Shown: positions 32,568 to 42,700 of the stretch, in pieces
Layout of the letters: each line of letters starts with the position of its first letter
How positions within the stretch are numbered: the stretch's first letter is position 1
Assembly: GCA_002070955.1 (NCBI GenBank)
Contig: MWEK01000005.1
Location: 1 to 64,000 of the forward strand
Direction of reading: 5' to 3'
Length of the DNA: 64,000 nucleotides
DNA from: Planctomycetes bacterium ADurb.Bin069
GTDB taxonomy: Bacteria > Planctomycetota > UBA8108 > UBA8890 > UBA8898
Made by a program: the position numbers and the translations under genes
Notes under the pieces: model-generated
The model's input: only the letters and a program-made list of their open reading frames with translations
Told to the model about the DNA's origin: nothing
Databases searched by the model: none

Positions 32568-35171
32568 TCACATCACGTAGTGCCTGAGTTCGGCCAGGAG
32601 CTTCAGGGCCTCGATCGGGGGCAGGGCGTCCAGGTCGAGCTTCGCCAGTTTCTTCAGGAACTCCTCCCGCCGGTCGGTGAAGAGATCGAGCTGAACGTAC
32701 TGCTTGCGGGAGCCCTTCGGCGGAGCGAAGGAGGGCGTGTCGTTCGGGCTCACCGCCTGGCGCTCCAGGTTGGCGAGAATCTCCCGGGCGCGCTCCAGGA
32801 CGCCGCGGGGCAGCGCCGCCAGGCGCGCCACCTGCAGGCCGTAGGACTTGTCCGTGGCGCCGTCGAGGATCTTCCGCAGGAACACGATTTCGTCGCGGTG
32901 CTCCTTGACCGCCACGTTGAGGTTGCGGATCCCGGGGTGCAGGAGCGCCAGCTCCGTCAGCTCGTGGTAGTGCGTCGCGAAGAACGTGCGCGCTTTGATG
33001 CGCTCGTAGATGTGCTCGGTCACCGCCCAGGCGATGCTCATGCCGTCGAAAGTGCTCGTCCCGCGGCCGACCTCGTCGAGAATGATCAGGCTCCGTTCCG
33101 TCGCCGAGTTGAGAATGCCGGCCGTCTCGATCATTTCCACCATGAAGGTGCTGCGGCCGTGGAAGATGTCGTCCGCCGCCCCCACGCGGGCGAAGATCTG
33201 GTCGACGCGGCCGATCTCCGCCGATCGGGCCGGCACGAAGCACCCCGCCTGCGCCATGAGGACGAGGAGCGCGGCCTGGCGGATGTAAGTGGACTTGCCG
33301 GCCATGTTGGGCCCCGTGATGATCGCGACCGGCGCCTCGGCCTCCATGCGCACGTCGTTCGGAACGAAGGCCCCGTCCGCGAGAGCCTGCTCGATCACCG
33401 GGTGGCGGCTGTCCGTCACCCGCAGGACCTTCTCCTCCGTCAGGACCGGCCGCACGTAGCCGTGCAGCGCCGCCAGGTGCGCGAAGGTTCCCAGGACGTC
33501 CAGCTCGGCGATCGCCCGCGCCGTGGCCTGAATGCGCGGGATCTCGGCGGCGACCCGGTCCCTGAGGGCGGCGAAAAGGGCGTACTCCAAGTCCGCGATC
33601 CGTTCCTGCGCGTTCAGGATTCGGCCCTCGTAGCTCTTGAGCTCCGGCGTCGTGTAGCGCTCGCAGTTCTTGAGGGTCTGCGTGCGGGAGAAGTCGGCGG
33701 GCACGCGCTCGGCCTGGGCGCGCGTGACCTCGATGTAGTAGCCGAAGACGCGCTGGAAGCCGACCTTGAGGTTCGCGATGCCCGTGCGCTCGATCTGGCG
33801 GCGCTGGAAATTCGCCAGCCACGTTCCGCTCTCCCTCGCCAGCTCCCGCAGCTCGTCGAGCTCCGCCGACACGCCGTCCTTGATAAGCCCGCCTTCGTGG
33901 ACCGTGAAGGGCGGTTCGTCGATGAGGACGCGCGCGATCTCGCCGCACAGATCGGCGAAGTCCCCGAGCCCCGCGCGCAGTTGCGCGATCCGGGGCGCCG
34001 CGGCGGTTCCGAGGGTTTCCGCTAGGTCCGGAACGCAGCCGAGCGACCGCCCGATGGCGGCCAGATCCCGGCCGTGCGCCGATCCGAGCGCGACGCGCCC
34101 CGCGAGCCGCTCCAGATCGGCAACATCGAGAAGCTGCTCCCTGAGGGCGTGCCGCGCGTCGCGGCGCTCGTGCAGGTCCTGGACCGCATCGAGTCGTTCG
34201 TCGATAGCCTCGACGTCGGCGAGCGGCGCCATGATCCACGCCCTGAGAAGCCGCGCGCCCATGGCGGTCGCGGTCGCGTCGAGGTGCGCGATGAGGGTGC
34301 CCTCCGGGCCGCCGCGCGCGTTGCGCGCGATCTCCAGAGCGTTGCGGGTGCGCTCGTTCATCCGGAGGAACCGTCCGGCGTGGTGAACGCGCAGCGTCGT
34401 TATGTGTTTGAGTTCGTGCCGCTGCGTCTCGTAGAGGTACCGCAGGAGCGCCCCCGCCGCCTCGACGGCGGGCCCGGCGCGCTCCAGGCCGAAGCCTTCG
34501 AGCGAAGCCGTCTCGAAGTGCTCCTTCAACCGGCGCTCGGCCGCCTCGACGCCGAAATTCCAGTCCGGCGACGGCGTGATGGAGCAGCGGCGCGCTTTGA
34601 GCGCGCCGAGGAGCGGCAGCGTCCCCTCGCGCCAGAGGCCCTCGGGCACCAGGCATTCGGCCGGACCGATGCGGTCGATCTCGGCGGCGACCGCGGCTTG
34701 GTCGCGGCCGGCGTGGACCAGGAAGTCGCCCGTCGACAGGTCGACCCAGGCGATGCCGGTCTCGCGGGGCCGCGGCGAGACCGCGAGGAGGTAGAGGTGG
34801 CTGCGCTCATCCAGGCAGTCCTCATCGGTCAGCGTGCCGGGCGTGACGATCCTGACGACGTCGCGGTCGACCAGGCCCTTCGCCGTGGCGGGGTCCTCGA
34901 GCTGCTCGCAGATCGCCACGCGCTTGCCGGCGGCCAGCAGGCGCCCCAGGTAGTGCTTGACGCTCCTGACGGGCACGCCCGCCATGGGGATGGCATCGGG
35001 CCCCTTGTTGCGGCTCGTGAGGGCGATTCCCAGGATGCGCGCGGCCTCCTTGGCGTCGTCGTGGAACATCTCGTAGAAGTCGCCCATGCGGAAAAAGAGC
35101 AGTTCGCCCGGATGGCGCTTCTTGGCGCTCCAGTACTGCTGCATCATGGGCGTGTCGTCGGCCTTCTTCAC
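32568..35171 (-). CDS. mutS: DNA mismatch repair protein MutS
   Basis: 867 residues, the standard length. Recognises mismatches and small loops and starts methyl-directed or nick-directed repair with MutL. N-terminal mismatch-binding domain with the FxE-type motif in [19 protein letters not shown], connector and core domains, and a C-terminal ABC ATPase with Walker [15 protein letters not shown] near residue 620, then [24 protein letters not shown] and [16 protein letters not shown] (Walker B). A GTG at 35171 starts it, 3 bp after the DNA methyltransferase stop, so the two are co-transcribed. The ATG nine codons in is an alternative. Confidence 0.97.
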   Translation of the reverse strand: MKKADDTPMMQQYWSAKKRHPGELLFFRMGDFYEMFHDDAKEAARILGIALTSRNKGPDAIPMAGVPVRSVKHYLGRLLAAGKRVAICEQLEDPATAKGLVDRDVVRIVTPGTLTDEDCLDERSHLYLLAVSPRPRETGIAWVDLSTGDFLVHAGRDQAAVAAEIDRIGPAECLVPEGLWREGTLPLLGALKARRCSITPSPDWNFGVEAAERRLKEHFETASLEGFGLERAGPAVEAAGALLRYLYETQRHELKHITTLRVHHAGRFLRMNERTRNALEIARNARGGPEGTLIAHLDATATAMGARLLRAWIMAPLADVEAIDERLDAVQDLHERRDARHALREQLLDVADLERLAGRVALGSAHGRDLAAIGRSLGCVPDLAETLGTAAAPRIAQLRAGLGDFADLCGEIARVLIDEPPFTVHEGGLIKDGVSAELDELRELARESGTWLANFQRRQIERTGIANLKVGFQRVFGYYIEVTRAQAERVPADFSRTQTLKNCERYTTPELKSYEGRILNAQERIADLEYALFAALRDRVAAEIPRIQATARAIAELDVLGTFAHLAALHGYVRPVLTEEKVLRVTDSRHPVIEQALADGAFVPNDVRMEAEAPVAIITGPNMAGKSTYIRQAALLVLMAQAGCFVPARSAEIGRVDQIFARVGAADDIFHGRSTFMVEMIETAGILNSATERSLIILDEVGRGTSTFDGMSIAWAVTEHIYERIKARTFFATHYHELTELALLHPGIRNLNVAVKEHRDEIVFLRKILDGATDKSYGLQVARLAALPRGVLERAREILANLERQAVSPNDTPSFAPPKGSRKQYVQLDLFTDRREEFLKKLAKLDLDALPPIEALKLLAELRHYVM

Positions 35172-35174
35172 GGC

Positions 35175-36404
35175 TCAGACCAGGGACCAGATCTCGCGGC
35201 CGTCGGGGCCGGCGAGAAGCACCATGATAGCACCCGTTTCGGCCAGAGGGGGGCTTTCGGCGGGAAGCGTCTTCTTTCCGCTCGCCGCCGCGCGCCAGGC
35301 GGGCCGGAAAACTCCGTGCGCCGCGGGGCCGGCGGCCCAGAAGTCGAGGGTCTCGCCCGCGGGGCCGGTCCGCCGGAGCGTCCCGGCCGGCGTCCGGACG
35401 ACGGCGCCGGGCGCGCCGGCGCGCGGCGCGGCGCGCCGGGGCCGCATCACCGCGAAGGAAACCTCGGGCGACGAGCATGCCAGGCGCTTCCGCGTGAAGT
35501 TGAGCGCCACCGGGCTCTGGTCCGCGCCGATGAAGCGCCGCCCGCCGGCCGCCGCCGCGACCAGCGTCGTTCCCGACCCGCAGAAAAAATCGGCGACGAG
35601 CCCGCCCGGCGGGCACAGGCTCGCGATCAAAACGTCGAGCAGCTTGCGCGGCTTCTGAGTCGGGTACCCGGTGCGCTCGGGCGCCGTGGCCGCCATGGTC
35701 GGAATGTCGGCCAGGACATCGTTGCGCCACTTGCCCTGAGGGTACGTCTTCCCGTAGTAGATCGTGCCGTCGTGGCGCCGGCGTTTGATCAGCGCGTAGC
35801 GCCGGCCTTCCTCGTCGACCTTGTTGTAGCGGGACATGGACCGGTCGCGATAGGCCTCGCAGCTCTGCGACCAGTAATAGTCGCCGCCTTTCGTGTACCA
35901 CCAGAGGGTGTCGTGGGAATGCTGGAAGGCGCGGCGGATGCGCGTTCCGCGGAACCCCTTGAACCAGATGATCTCGTTCATCAGGCGGTCCGGCCCGAAG
36001 ATCCGGTCCAGGAGCAGCCGCACGCAACTTGCGGCGCGCCAGTCGACGTGAACGACGAGGCTGCCCGAGGGGGCGAGGAGGTCCCGCATGCGGGCAATGC
36101 GGGGAGCCAGGAAATCGATGTAGCCGTCCAGGCCCCCCGCGAAACGGTCGGTGTAGGCGCCCGGGCGGTCGAGCTTCTGCCGCCCGCCTTCGTCGGCCGC
36201 GATCCTGAGGACGTGGTAATGATTGCCGGTGCAGAAGGGGGGGTCGATGTAAATGAAATCGATGCCGCCCGAGCGTTTCCCGGCCAAGGCATCGAGGACG
36301 GCGAGGTTGTCGCCGTGGTAAACCCGCCCGGCAGGGTCCGCCGGGGCGGCGGCGCCGTAAAGCTCGGTGGCGACGAAGGCGCGGGCGGCCAAATTTTCCT
36401 CCAT
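35175..36404 (-). CDS. DNA methyltransferase, beta-class (adenine N6 or cytosine N4 type)
   Basis: 409 residues. Catalytic motif [19 protein letters not shown] comes first (about residue 65), followed by a target-recognition region and then motif [20 protein letters not shown] (about residue 260) with GADQSP. This order defines beta-class amino-methyltransferases, and DPPF is usual in N6-adenine enzymes. [14 protein letters not shown] is the conserved stretch before motif I. A 110-residue Pro/Ala/Arg-rich C-terminal extension is unexplained. No restriction endonuclease is adjacent, so it looks like an orphan methylase, and it sits directly before mutS. ATG 36404 chosen by homology; upstream codons look spurious. 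Confidence 0.9.
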   Translation of the reverse strand: MEENLAARAFVATELYGAAAPADPAGRVYHGDNLAVLDALAGKRSGGIDFIYIDPPFCTGNHYHVLRIAADEGGRQKLDRPGAYTDRFAGGLDGYIDFLAPRIARMRDLLAPSGSLVVHVDWRAASCVRLLLDRIFGPDRLMNEIIWFKGFRGTRIRRAFQHSHDTLWWYTKGGDYYWSQSCEAYRDRSMSRYNKVDEEGRRYALIKRRRHDGTIYYGKTYPQGKWRNDVLADIPTMAATAPERTGYPTQKPRKLLDVLIASLCPPGGLVADFFCGSGTTLVAAAAGGRRFIGADQSPVALNFTRKRLACSSPEVSFAVMRPRRAAPRAGAPGAVVRTPAGTLRRTGPAGETLDFWAAGPAAHGVFRPAWRAAASGKKTLPAESPPLAETGAIMVLLAGPDGREIWSLV

Positions 36405-36417
36405 GCCGGAAGAGCAG

Positions 36418-36445
36418 TTGTCGTTTCCCCTGGTTTTAGTATAAT
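36418..36445 (+). promoter_or_regulatory. promoter of the rpsP-trmD-rplS operon
   Basis: TTGTCG (36418-36423), a 16-bp spacer and a perfect TATAAT (36440-36445). The start near 36452 gives a leader of about 60 nt. Confidence 0.72.
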
Positions 36446-36512
36446 GAGGGTTCTTTTTCAACCGATTCCTGATTGGCAGCCGACTCGTCGGTATCCGGGA
36501 GGTCACGACACA

Positions 36513-36818
36513 ATGGCGGTGAAGCTACGCCTGAAGCGCATGGGACGCAAGAACCGGCCTTTCTACCGGTTGGCCGTCATGGACGGCCGGAAGCCGCGCG
36601 GCGGCGCGACCATCGAGGTCATCGGGCACTACGATCCGCTGGTTAAGGACGCCGGGAAAGCCACCGTGGTCGACAAGGAGCGCGCCGAGTACTGGCTGAA
36701 GGTGGGCGCGCAGCCGTCGTTCACCGTGCGCAGCATCCTGCGCAAGCAGGCGGTGACGTTCCCGGTCAAGAGCAAACGCAAGCGCCGGAAGTCTTCTCCG
36801 AAGGAGGAGAAGAAGTAG
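36513..36818 (+). CDS. rpsP: 30S ribosomal protein bS16
   Basis: 101 residues. [24 protein letters not shown] is the bS16 signature, followed by [14 protein letters not shown], the [10 protein letters not shown] segment and a basic C-terminal tail of Lys/Arg. The ATG at 36513 has GGGAGG 10 bases upstream. First gene of the ribosomal/tRNA-modification cluster. The next gene is trmD; the usual rimM between them is absent. Confidence 0.98.
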   Translation: MAVKLRLKRMGRKNRPFYRLAVMDGRKPRGGATIEVIGHYDPLVKDAGKATVVDKERAEYWLKVGAQPSFTVRSILRKQAVTFPVKSKRKRRKSSPKEEKK

Positions 36819-36842
36819 GCGCGGCGTGGGAGGTCGCGCGCC

Positions 36843-37565
36843 GTGGCGGGGCTGAGGATCGATACCCTCACTCTGTTCCCCGGGATCTTTCAGGGGTTCA
36901 CGCAGGAGAGCATCCTGAAGCGGGCGATCGACCGGGGGCTGATCGAGCTGCGCTTCGTCGACTGGCGCGAGCACGCCGTCAACCGGCACGGGGCGGTGGA
37001 CGACGCCCCGTACGGCGGCGGGCCCGGCATGGTGCTGCGCCCGGAGCCGGTGTTCGACGCGGTCGCGGCCGTCGATGCCGCGGAGCCCCGCGAGGGCCTG
37101 CGGAGAATCATGTTGACCCCGCAGGGCACGCCCCTGACCCAGGCTTTTCTGTGCGAACTGGCGCGGGCTGAGCGCATCGTGCTCCTGTGCGGGCGGTACG
37201 AGGGCTTCGATGAACGCATCAGGATCGGCCTCGGTTTCGAGGAAGTATCCATCGGCGATTACGTGATCAACGGCGGCGAGGTGGCGGCCATGGTGCTGAT
37301 CGAGGGAGTGCTGAGACTCCTGCCCGGCGCCCTGGGCGATTCCCGGGCGGCGGCGGAGGACTCCTTCATGTGCGGGGGGCTCGAGCACCCGCACTACACC
37401 CGGCCGCCCGTGTTTCGAGGCATGACGGTGCCGGAAGTTCTTCTCTCGGGCGATCACGGCAAGGTCGCGCGGTGGCGCGCCGAGCAGGCGGCCGCGCGCA
37501 CCCGGGGCCGCCGATCCGATCTCCTGGCACAATTGCGCGCGACGCGCGACGGAGGCACACAGTGA
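36843..37565 (+). CDS. trmD: tRNA (guanine-37-N1)-methyltransferase
   Basis: 240 residues, the standard length. Adds methyl to N1 of G37 in tRNAs reading CNN codons, which prevents +1 frameshifting. SPOUT-fold motifs: IDTLTLFPGIFQGF, DDAPYGGGPGMVLRPEP, ERIVLLCGRYEGFDERI and the SAM knot IGDYVINGGEVAAMVLIEGVLRLLPG. C-terminal YTRPPVFRGMTVPEVLLSGDHGKVARWR is also diagnostic. A GTG at 36843 with GGGAGG starts it 24 bp after rpsP, and the stop overlaps the rplS start (GTGA). Confidence 0.98.
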   Translation: MAGLRIDTLTLFPGIFQGFTQESILKRAIDRGLIELRFVDWREHAVNRHGAVDDAPYGGGPGMVLRPEPVFDAVAAVDAAEPREGLRRIMLTPQGTPLTQAFLCELARAERIVLLCGRYEGFDERIRIGLGFEEVSIGDYVINGGEVAAMVLIEGVLRLLPGALGDSRAAAEDSFMCGGLEHPHYTRPPVFRGMTVPEVLLSGDHGKVARWRAEQAAARTRGRRSDLLAQLRATRDGGTQ

Positions 37566-37978
37566 CGAAGCTGCTCATCAGCGATCTTGAGAAGGAACTT
37601 GTCCGGGCGAAGAAGTTCGACTTCGACGTGGGCGACGTGGTCGACGTCCACTGCATGATCCGCGAAGGCGACAAGGAGCGCGTCCAGATCTTCAGCGGCA
37701 CCGTGATCGCCCGCAAGCGCGGCGCCGTCAGGGAGGCTTTCACGGTCCGGCGCATCGTGTCCGGAGAGGGCGTCGAGCGCGTGTTTCCCATGAACTCGCC
37801 GCGCCTGGTCGATGTCCGCGTGAAGCGCCGCGGCCGGGTGCGCAGGGCCAAGCTGTACTACCTGCGCGACCGGGTCGGCAAAGCCGTGAAGGTCAAGGAG
37901 AGCCGCGTCGGACCCAAGGCCGCCGCAGCGGCGCGGCAGCCCGAGACCAAGGCCGACCTTCTCCACGGCGAGGAATAG
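37562..37978 (+). CDS. rplS: 50S ribosomal protein bL19
   Basis: 138 residues, slightly longer than usual because of a C-terminal tail (PKAAAAARQPETKADLLHGEE). FDVGDVVDVHCMIREGDKERVQIFSGTVIARKRG and EAFTVRRIVSGEGVERVFPMNSPRLVDVRVKRRGRVRRAKLYYLRDRVGKA are diagnostic. Sits at the 30S-50S interface. The GTG at 37562 overlaps the trmD stop, so it is translationally coupled. Confidence 0.98.
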   Translation: MTKLLISDLEKELVRAKKFDFDVGDVVDVHCMIREGDKERVQIFSGTVIARKRGAVREAFTVRRIVSGEGVERVFPMNSPRLVDVRVKRRGRVRRAKLYYLRDRVGKAVKVKESRVGPKAAAAARQPETKADLLHGEE

Positions 37979-37994
37979 CGCCGGCCGCGAGCCC

Positions 37995-38420
37995 ATGCCT
38001 CGCGCGCGTCTTCCGTGGGTCGTCCGTGCCTGGGTGTGGCTGCGCGCGTTGACCGCGGGCGACCTGGGGCGCGCGGGCGAGTTGGCCGCCGCCGCCCACC
38101 TGCGCTGCCACGGGCTGCATGTTGTCGCGCGCAACTGGCGCGGCCGCCGCGGGGAACTCGACATCGTCGCGGTGGATGCCGCCGGAACGCTGGTTTTCGT
38201 CGAGGTCAAGACCAGCCGCTCCCGGCCCGGCTCGGCTTGGGAGCGTGTCGATGCCGCCAAGGAGGCGCGCCTGAGGGACGCGGCCGATGCGTATCTGGCC
38301 GCCTTTTCCCTCCCCGTGAACACCCCGCAGCGCTTCGACATCGTGGTGGTCGCCGGCGATCCGCGGCGGCTTTTCCGGCCCTTGGAGCTGATCTGGGCCG
38401 AGAATGTCTTCGGGGGCTGA
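37995..38420 (+). CDS. YraN family (UPF0102) protein
   Basis: 141 residues. RAGELAAAAHLRCHGLHVVARNWRGRRGELDIVAVDAAGTLVFVEVK is the UPF0102 signature with the PD-(D/E)XK-type nuclease core (GELDIVA...FVEVK). The family is widely placed beside rplS or rnhB but its physiological role is not established; a Holliday-junction or endonuclease link has been suggested from the fold. A 16-bp gap from rplS suggests the same transcript. Convergent with the membrane-protein gene that ends at 38453. Confidence 0.9.
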   Translation: MPRARLPWVVRAWVWLRALTAGDLGRAGELAAAAHLRCHGLHVVARNWRGRRGELDIVAVDAAGTLVFVEVKTSRSRPGSAWERVDAAKEARLRDAADAYLAAFSLPVNTPQRFDIVVVAGDPRRLFRPLELIWAENVFGG

Positions 38421-38452
38421 TTCCCGCGCGGCGGGCGCGCGCCGCGGCCGGC

Positions 38453-38896
38453 TCAGGAGGTTTCCCGCGGCGGCGGCTTGTCGGGGGTCTGGGAGAGGTA
38501 CGCGCCGGCGTCCTGTCTGAGCAGCACGAAGGCGAGGCCGATTAGCGCGGCGGCCGCGGCGATGTCCTGGAAGCGGTGAATGCCGGCGACGTGCCACGCG
38601 AGGGGGGTCAAGGCGTAGCGCAGCGCCTTGAAAAGCGGCAGGGCGCAGAAGAACGCGACGGCGAAGGCGCGGCCCAAGGGCAGGCGCAGGAGCAGGTGGA
38701 TCGCCAGGAGGAGCGCGATGAGGCCGAGGAGGCCGTGCAGGACCGCGTCGATCACCACCCGCTGCGTGACGGACTCCGCCCGGGCGCACGTCCAGAGGGC
38801 GAGCGCGAGCTTCCCCAGGGCCGTGAAGAAGAGGAACGCGATGGGCAGCTTCAGGCTCCAGGGCATGCACGGCGGAGAGGATGCGGGCGGTTGCAT
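38453..38896 (-). CDS. small integral membrane protein of unknown function
   Basis: 147 residues from the ATG at 38896. Four hydrophobic helices are visible: about 12-30 (LKLPIAFLFFTALGKLALAL), 48-68 (VLHGLLGLIALLLAIHLLL), 72-90 and 110-128 (DIAAAAALIGLAFVLL). No family recognised. A TATAAT on the minus strand ends 7 bp before the ATG and no Shine-Dalgarno is present, consistent with a leaderless mRNA. An ATG ten codons in (38866) is an alternative start. Confidence 0.7.
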   Translation of the reverse strand: MQPPASSPPCMPWSLKLPIAFLFFTALGKLALALWTCARAESVTQRVVIDAVLHGLLGLIALLLAIHLLLRLPLGRAFAVAFFCALPLFKALRYALTPLAWHVAGIHRFQDIAAAAALIGLAFVLLRQDAGAYLSQTPDKPPPRETS

Positions 38897-38903
38897 GCGG
38901 GGT

Positions 38904-38909
38904 ATTATA
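38904..38909 (-). promoter_or_regulatory. -10 element directly before the membrane-protein gene
   Basis: Perfect TATAAT on the minus strand, 7 bp upstream of the ATG at 38896. No good -35 is visible. Confidence 0.45.
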
Positions 38910-38980
38910 GCCTGTGGGAGCCTCGCCGGCCTGGGCCGGTGACGTTCCGCGGCCGATAACAAAGTGAGCGACACGGAGCC

Positions 38981-39748
38981 ATGACCGCAGCAGCCGAGTT
39001 GAGCAAGCAGGACCTGGAGCGCGTGCGCGAATGCGAGCAGGCGATCGGTTACGTTTTCAAGGGGCCGACGCTGCTCCTGCACGCCTTGACCCACGCCTCG
39101 TCGCAAAACGCGGATCTGCCCTCAAACGAGCGCCTCGAGTTTCTGGGGGACTCGGTGCTCGGCTTGGCGGTGTCCGAGTTCCTGTTCAACTTCCTGGAGG
39201 ATGGCGACGAGGGCGACCTGACCCAGATCAAGTCCGTGGTGGTGAGCACGGTGACGCTCGCCGGCGAAAGCCGGCGGCTGGGCCTGGACCGCAGCTACTG
39301 CGTGGGCAAGGGCATGGGCAAGCGCCACGAGATGCCGCCCTCGCTTCTTGCGAACGTCTTCGAGGCGGTGGTCGCCGCCATCTACCTGGACGGCGGTCTG
39401 GAGGAGGCCCGCCGCTTCGTCGTCCGCAACCTGTACCACCAGATCCTGGCCGTGTGCGACGATCGGCACACGAAGAATTATAAGTCGCTCCTGCAGCAGC
39501 TCGCGCAGAAAGAGCGCGGGATCACGCCGTCGTACCGCGTGCTCAGGCAGACCGGCCCGGATCACCGCAAGTCCTTCGAGATCGCCGCGGTCATCGGCCG
39601 CGCGCAGTACCCGGCGGGCTCGGGCAAGAGCAAGAAGGATGCCGAGCAGCAGGCGGCGCGCCGGGCGCTCAAGGCGCTTGAGCGCGAGTTGGCCGGCGCC
39701 GCGCGGGAGGGGGCTGAACGTGCCGACGGATCCGCGGCGAACGACTGA
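38981..39748 (+). CDS. rnc: ribonuclease III
   Basis: 255 residues. Cuts double-stranded RNA, processing the rRNA precursor and some mRNAs. The catalytic signature NERLEFLGDSVLGLAVSE is at residues 49-66, with the second acidic cluster in LANVFEAVVAAIYLDGG (about 123-139). The double-stranded RNA-binding domain covers about 165-235 (NYKSLLQQLAQKERGITPSYRVL, AQYPAGSGKSKKDAEQQAARRALKAL). The C-terminal 20 residues overlap the mfd start. ATG at 38981. Confidence 0.97.
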   Translation: MTAAAELSKQDLERVRECEQAIGYVFKGPTLLLHALTHASSQNADLPSNERLEFLGDSVLGLAVSEFLFNFLEDGDEGDLTQIKSVVVSTVTLAGESRRLGLDRSYCVGKGMGKRHEMPPSLLANVFEAVVAAIYLDGGLEEARRFVVRNLYHQILAVCDDRHTKNYKSLLQQLAQKERGITPSYRVLRQTGPDHRKSFEIAAVIGRAQYPAGSGKSKKDAEQQAARRALKALERELAGAAREGAERADGSAAND

Positions 39749-42700
39749 CGCGGTCTGTCAACTCCGCGAACGCGTTGCCGGCCTGACCGCGTGGCCGCAT
39801 GTCGCCGACAAGGCCGCGACGCGGGTTCTGGGCGGCGCGACGCCGTGCGGCGCGGCGCTGCTCTTCGCGCGTCTGGCCGAGGAAGGCCGCCCTGGATTCC
39901 TCATCACCGCGACTCAGAACGAGGCCGAGGACATCCACGCGGCGCTGCGCGCCTTCGCGCCGGACGGCGCGACGATCGTGTTCTTTCCCGCCACCGAGCG
40001 GCTCTCCGCCGAGAAGCCCGACCCGGCGGCGGTTTCGCTCCGCCTGAGGGCCTGCCGGCTGCTGCTTGAGCGCCGCGAGCGTCTCCTTGCCGTCGCGCCG
40101 GTCCAGGCCGTCGTCGAGGAGACGCCCGCGCCCGCGGACTTGGCCCGGGGCGTGCGCGCCATCGCGCTGGGCGCGGCGCTCGATCCCGACGAACTCGCCG
40201 CGGCTCTGGCCGGCGCGGGCTTCACCCGCCTCCCGCAGGTGGAGCGGCCGGGCGATTTCGCCCGCCGGGGCGGCATTCTCGATGTGTTTCCCTACGGCCG
40301 CGAGCGGCCCGTCAGGATCGAACTCGATGGCGACCGCGCGGCGGGCATCAGGGAGTTCGATCCGACCACGCAGGTTTCCACGGGCGCGTTGCCCTCCGCC
40401 GATCTGGTGCTGTGCGCGCCGCCCACGGGCGCGGTGCTCGTCCCGCCGGAGCGAACCGTGCTCGCTTACCTGCCCGACGGCGTCGTTTTGGGGTGCGTGG
40501 AGGAAGGCGAGATTCGCGACAAGGCCTATAGGCTCGGGCTTCACGCCGGCCTGCCCGGCGCGCGCGCCGCGCGCGGCATCGACGCGCTGCTCGATCGCCC
40601 GCGCCTCAAGCTCGCGCGCCTGACGCCGCCGGAGGCGTCGGGCGAACTGCCCTTTGCGCGGCGCGCGCCGCTGGGCGCCTCCATCGAGGCCACCTGCGCC
40701 TTGATCAAGGGGTACCTCGGCCTGGGCTGGACCTACATCGTTTTCTGTTCCAACGAGGGCGAGCGGGACAAGCTCCGAAGCTTGTTCGGCGATAACGGCC
40801 TGGTCGAGGGGCCGAGCCTGGAGTTCGCCCTCGGCGACCTGCGCGAAGGGTTCATGCTGGGCCCCGGCGCGGCCGTGCTCTCCAGCCGCGAGATCCTGGG
40901 CCGGCGGCACATCCGCCGATCGGCTCCCTTCGAAGGCGTGGCCGCCGCCGGCCGCGGTTTCTTCGCGATCCAACCCGGCGACCTCGTCGTCCATGCCGCC
41001 CACGGCATCGGCCGCTTTCTGGGCACGGAGTGGTCCGTGCGGGACGGCGCGGAGCGCGAGTACCTGGCCATCGAATACCGCGACGGCGTCAAGCTCTTCG
41101 TGCCGGCGTCCAAGACCGATCTGGTGGCCAAGTACGTGGGCTCCAGCGACCGGCCGACGCCGCTGGACCGGCTCAACGGCGCGAGCTGGCGGCGGCGCTG
41201 CGCGGCCGTGGGGCAGGCCGTCACCGACATGGCGGCGGAGATGCTCGCGATCCAGGCCAAGCGCACGAGCAACCCGGGCCGCGCGTTCCCGCCCGACGAC
41301 GAGTGGCAGCGGCAGCTCGAGGCCACCTTCCCCTTTGACGAGACGCCGGACCAGCTCGATGCGGTCAAGCTGGTGAAGGCGGACATGGAGAGCAGCCGCT
41401 GCATGGACCGGCTGCTGTGCGGCGATGTGGGCTACGGCAAAACCGAGGTGGCCATCCGCGCGGCCTTCAAGGCCGTCTGCGGCGCGACGCAGGTCGCGGT
41501 GCTGGTGCCGACCACCGTGCTGGCCGAGCAGCACTACGAGACCTTCCGCGACCGGCTCTCGGGGTTTCCGGTGTCGATCGCGGTCTTGAGCCGCTTCAGG
41601 ACGAAGAAGGAGCAGGACGAGATCGTCGCGGGCCTGAAGGCCGGACGGATCGACATCGTGATCGGGACGCACCGGCTCCTGAGCGCCGATGTGGCCTTCG
41701 CGAACCTCGGCCTGGTGATCATCGACGAAGAGCAGCGCTTCGGCGTCGGGCACAAGGAGCGGTTCAAGCGCATGCGCGCCGTGGTCGATGTGCTCACCAT
41801 GACCGCGACGCCGATACCGCGCACGCTGCACATGGCGCTCCTCGGCTTGCGCGACATCTCCAACCTCACGACGCCGCCCGAGGGCCGGGCGGCCATCAGG
41901 ACCGAGTGCTGCCGCTTCGACCCGGACCGGGTGCGGGAGAGCATCCTGCGCGAGCTCGACCGCGATGGCCAGGTGTACTTCGTCCATAACCGGATTGGGG
42001 GGCTGCGCGGGCTGAAGAGCCGCCTGGAGCGGATCGTGCCCGAGGCGCGCATGGCAATCGCGCACGGGCGGATGCCGGAAAAGGAGCTGGCCGGCGCGAT
42101 GCGGCGTTTCCTCCGGCGCGAGATCGAAGTTCTGATCTCGACGACGATCATCGAATCGGGCCTGGACATCCCCAGCGTCAACACGATCTTCGTGAGCGAC
42201 GCCGACATGTACGGCTTGGCCGACCTGCACCAGCTTCGCGGCCGCGTCGGCCGCTCCCGGCACCAGGCCTATGCGTACTTCCTGCTCCCCGAGAATCGGC
42301 GCGTCGCGCCGGACGGCGAGAAGCGGCTCCGGGCCATCGAGGAGGCCAGCGACCTGGGGGCCGGGTTTCAGTTGGCGCTGCGGGACCTCGAGCTGCGGGG
42401 CTCGGGCAACATCCTGGGCGCCGAGCAGAGCGGGCACATCGCGGAGGTCGGGTACGACATGTACTGCCGGCTTCTCAAGCGCGCCGTGGCGGAGCTGGGG
42501 CGCGCGGCGGCGCCGGAGCTCCGCGACGTGGCGATCAGCCTCGATGTGCCCGCGCACCTGCCGGCCGAGATGATCCCGCCGGGCGTCGACCGGATCGAGA
42601 TCTACCGGCGGATCGCGTCGGCCGCCAGCGAGGGAGCACTGGAAGCCGAGGCGCGGAAGCTCGAGGACCGCTTCGGCGCGGCGGCGCGCGGCGCCCGGCT

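Noticed and set aside
39669-42557. 962-codon minus-strand frame
   Set aside because: Antisense shadow of mfd with no family motif.
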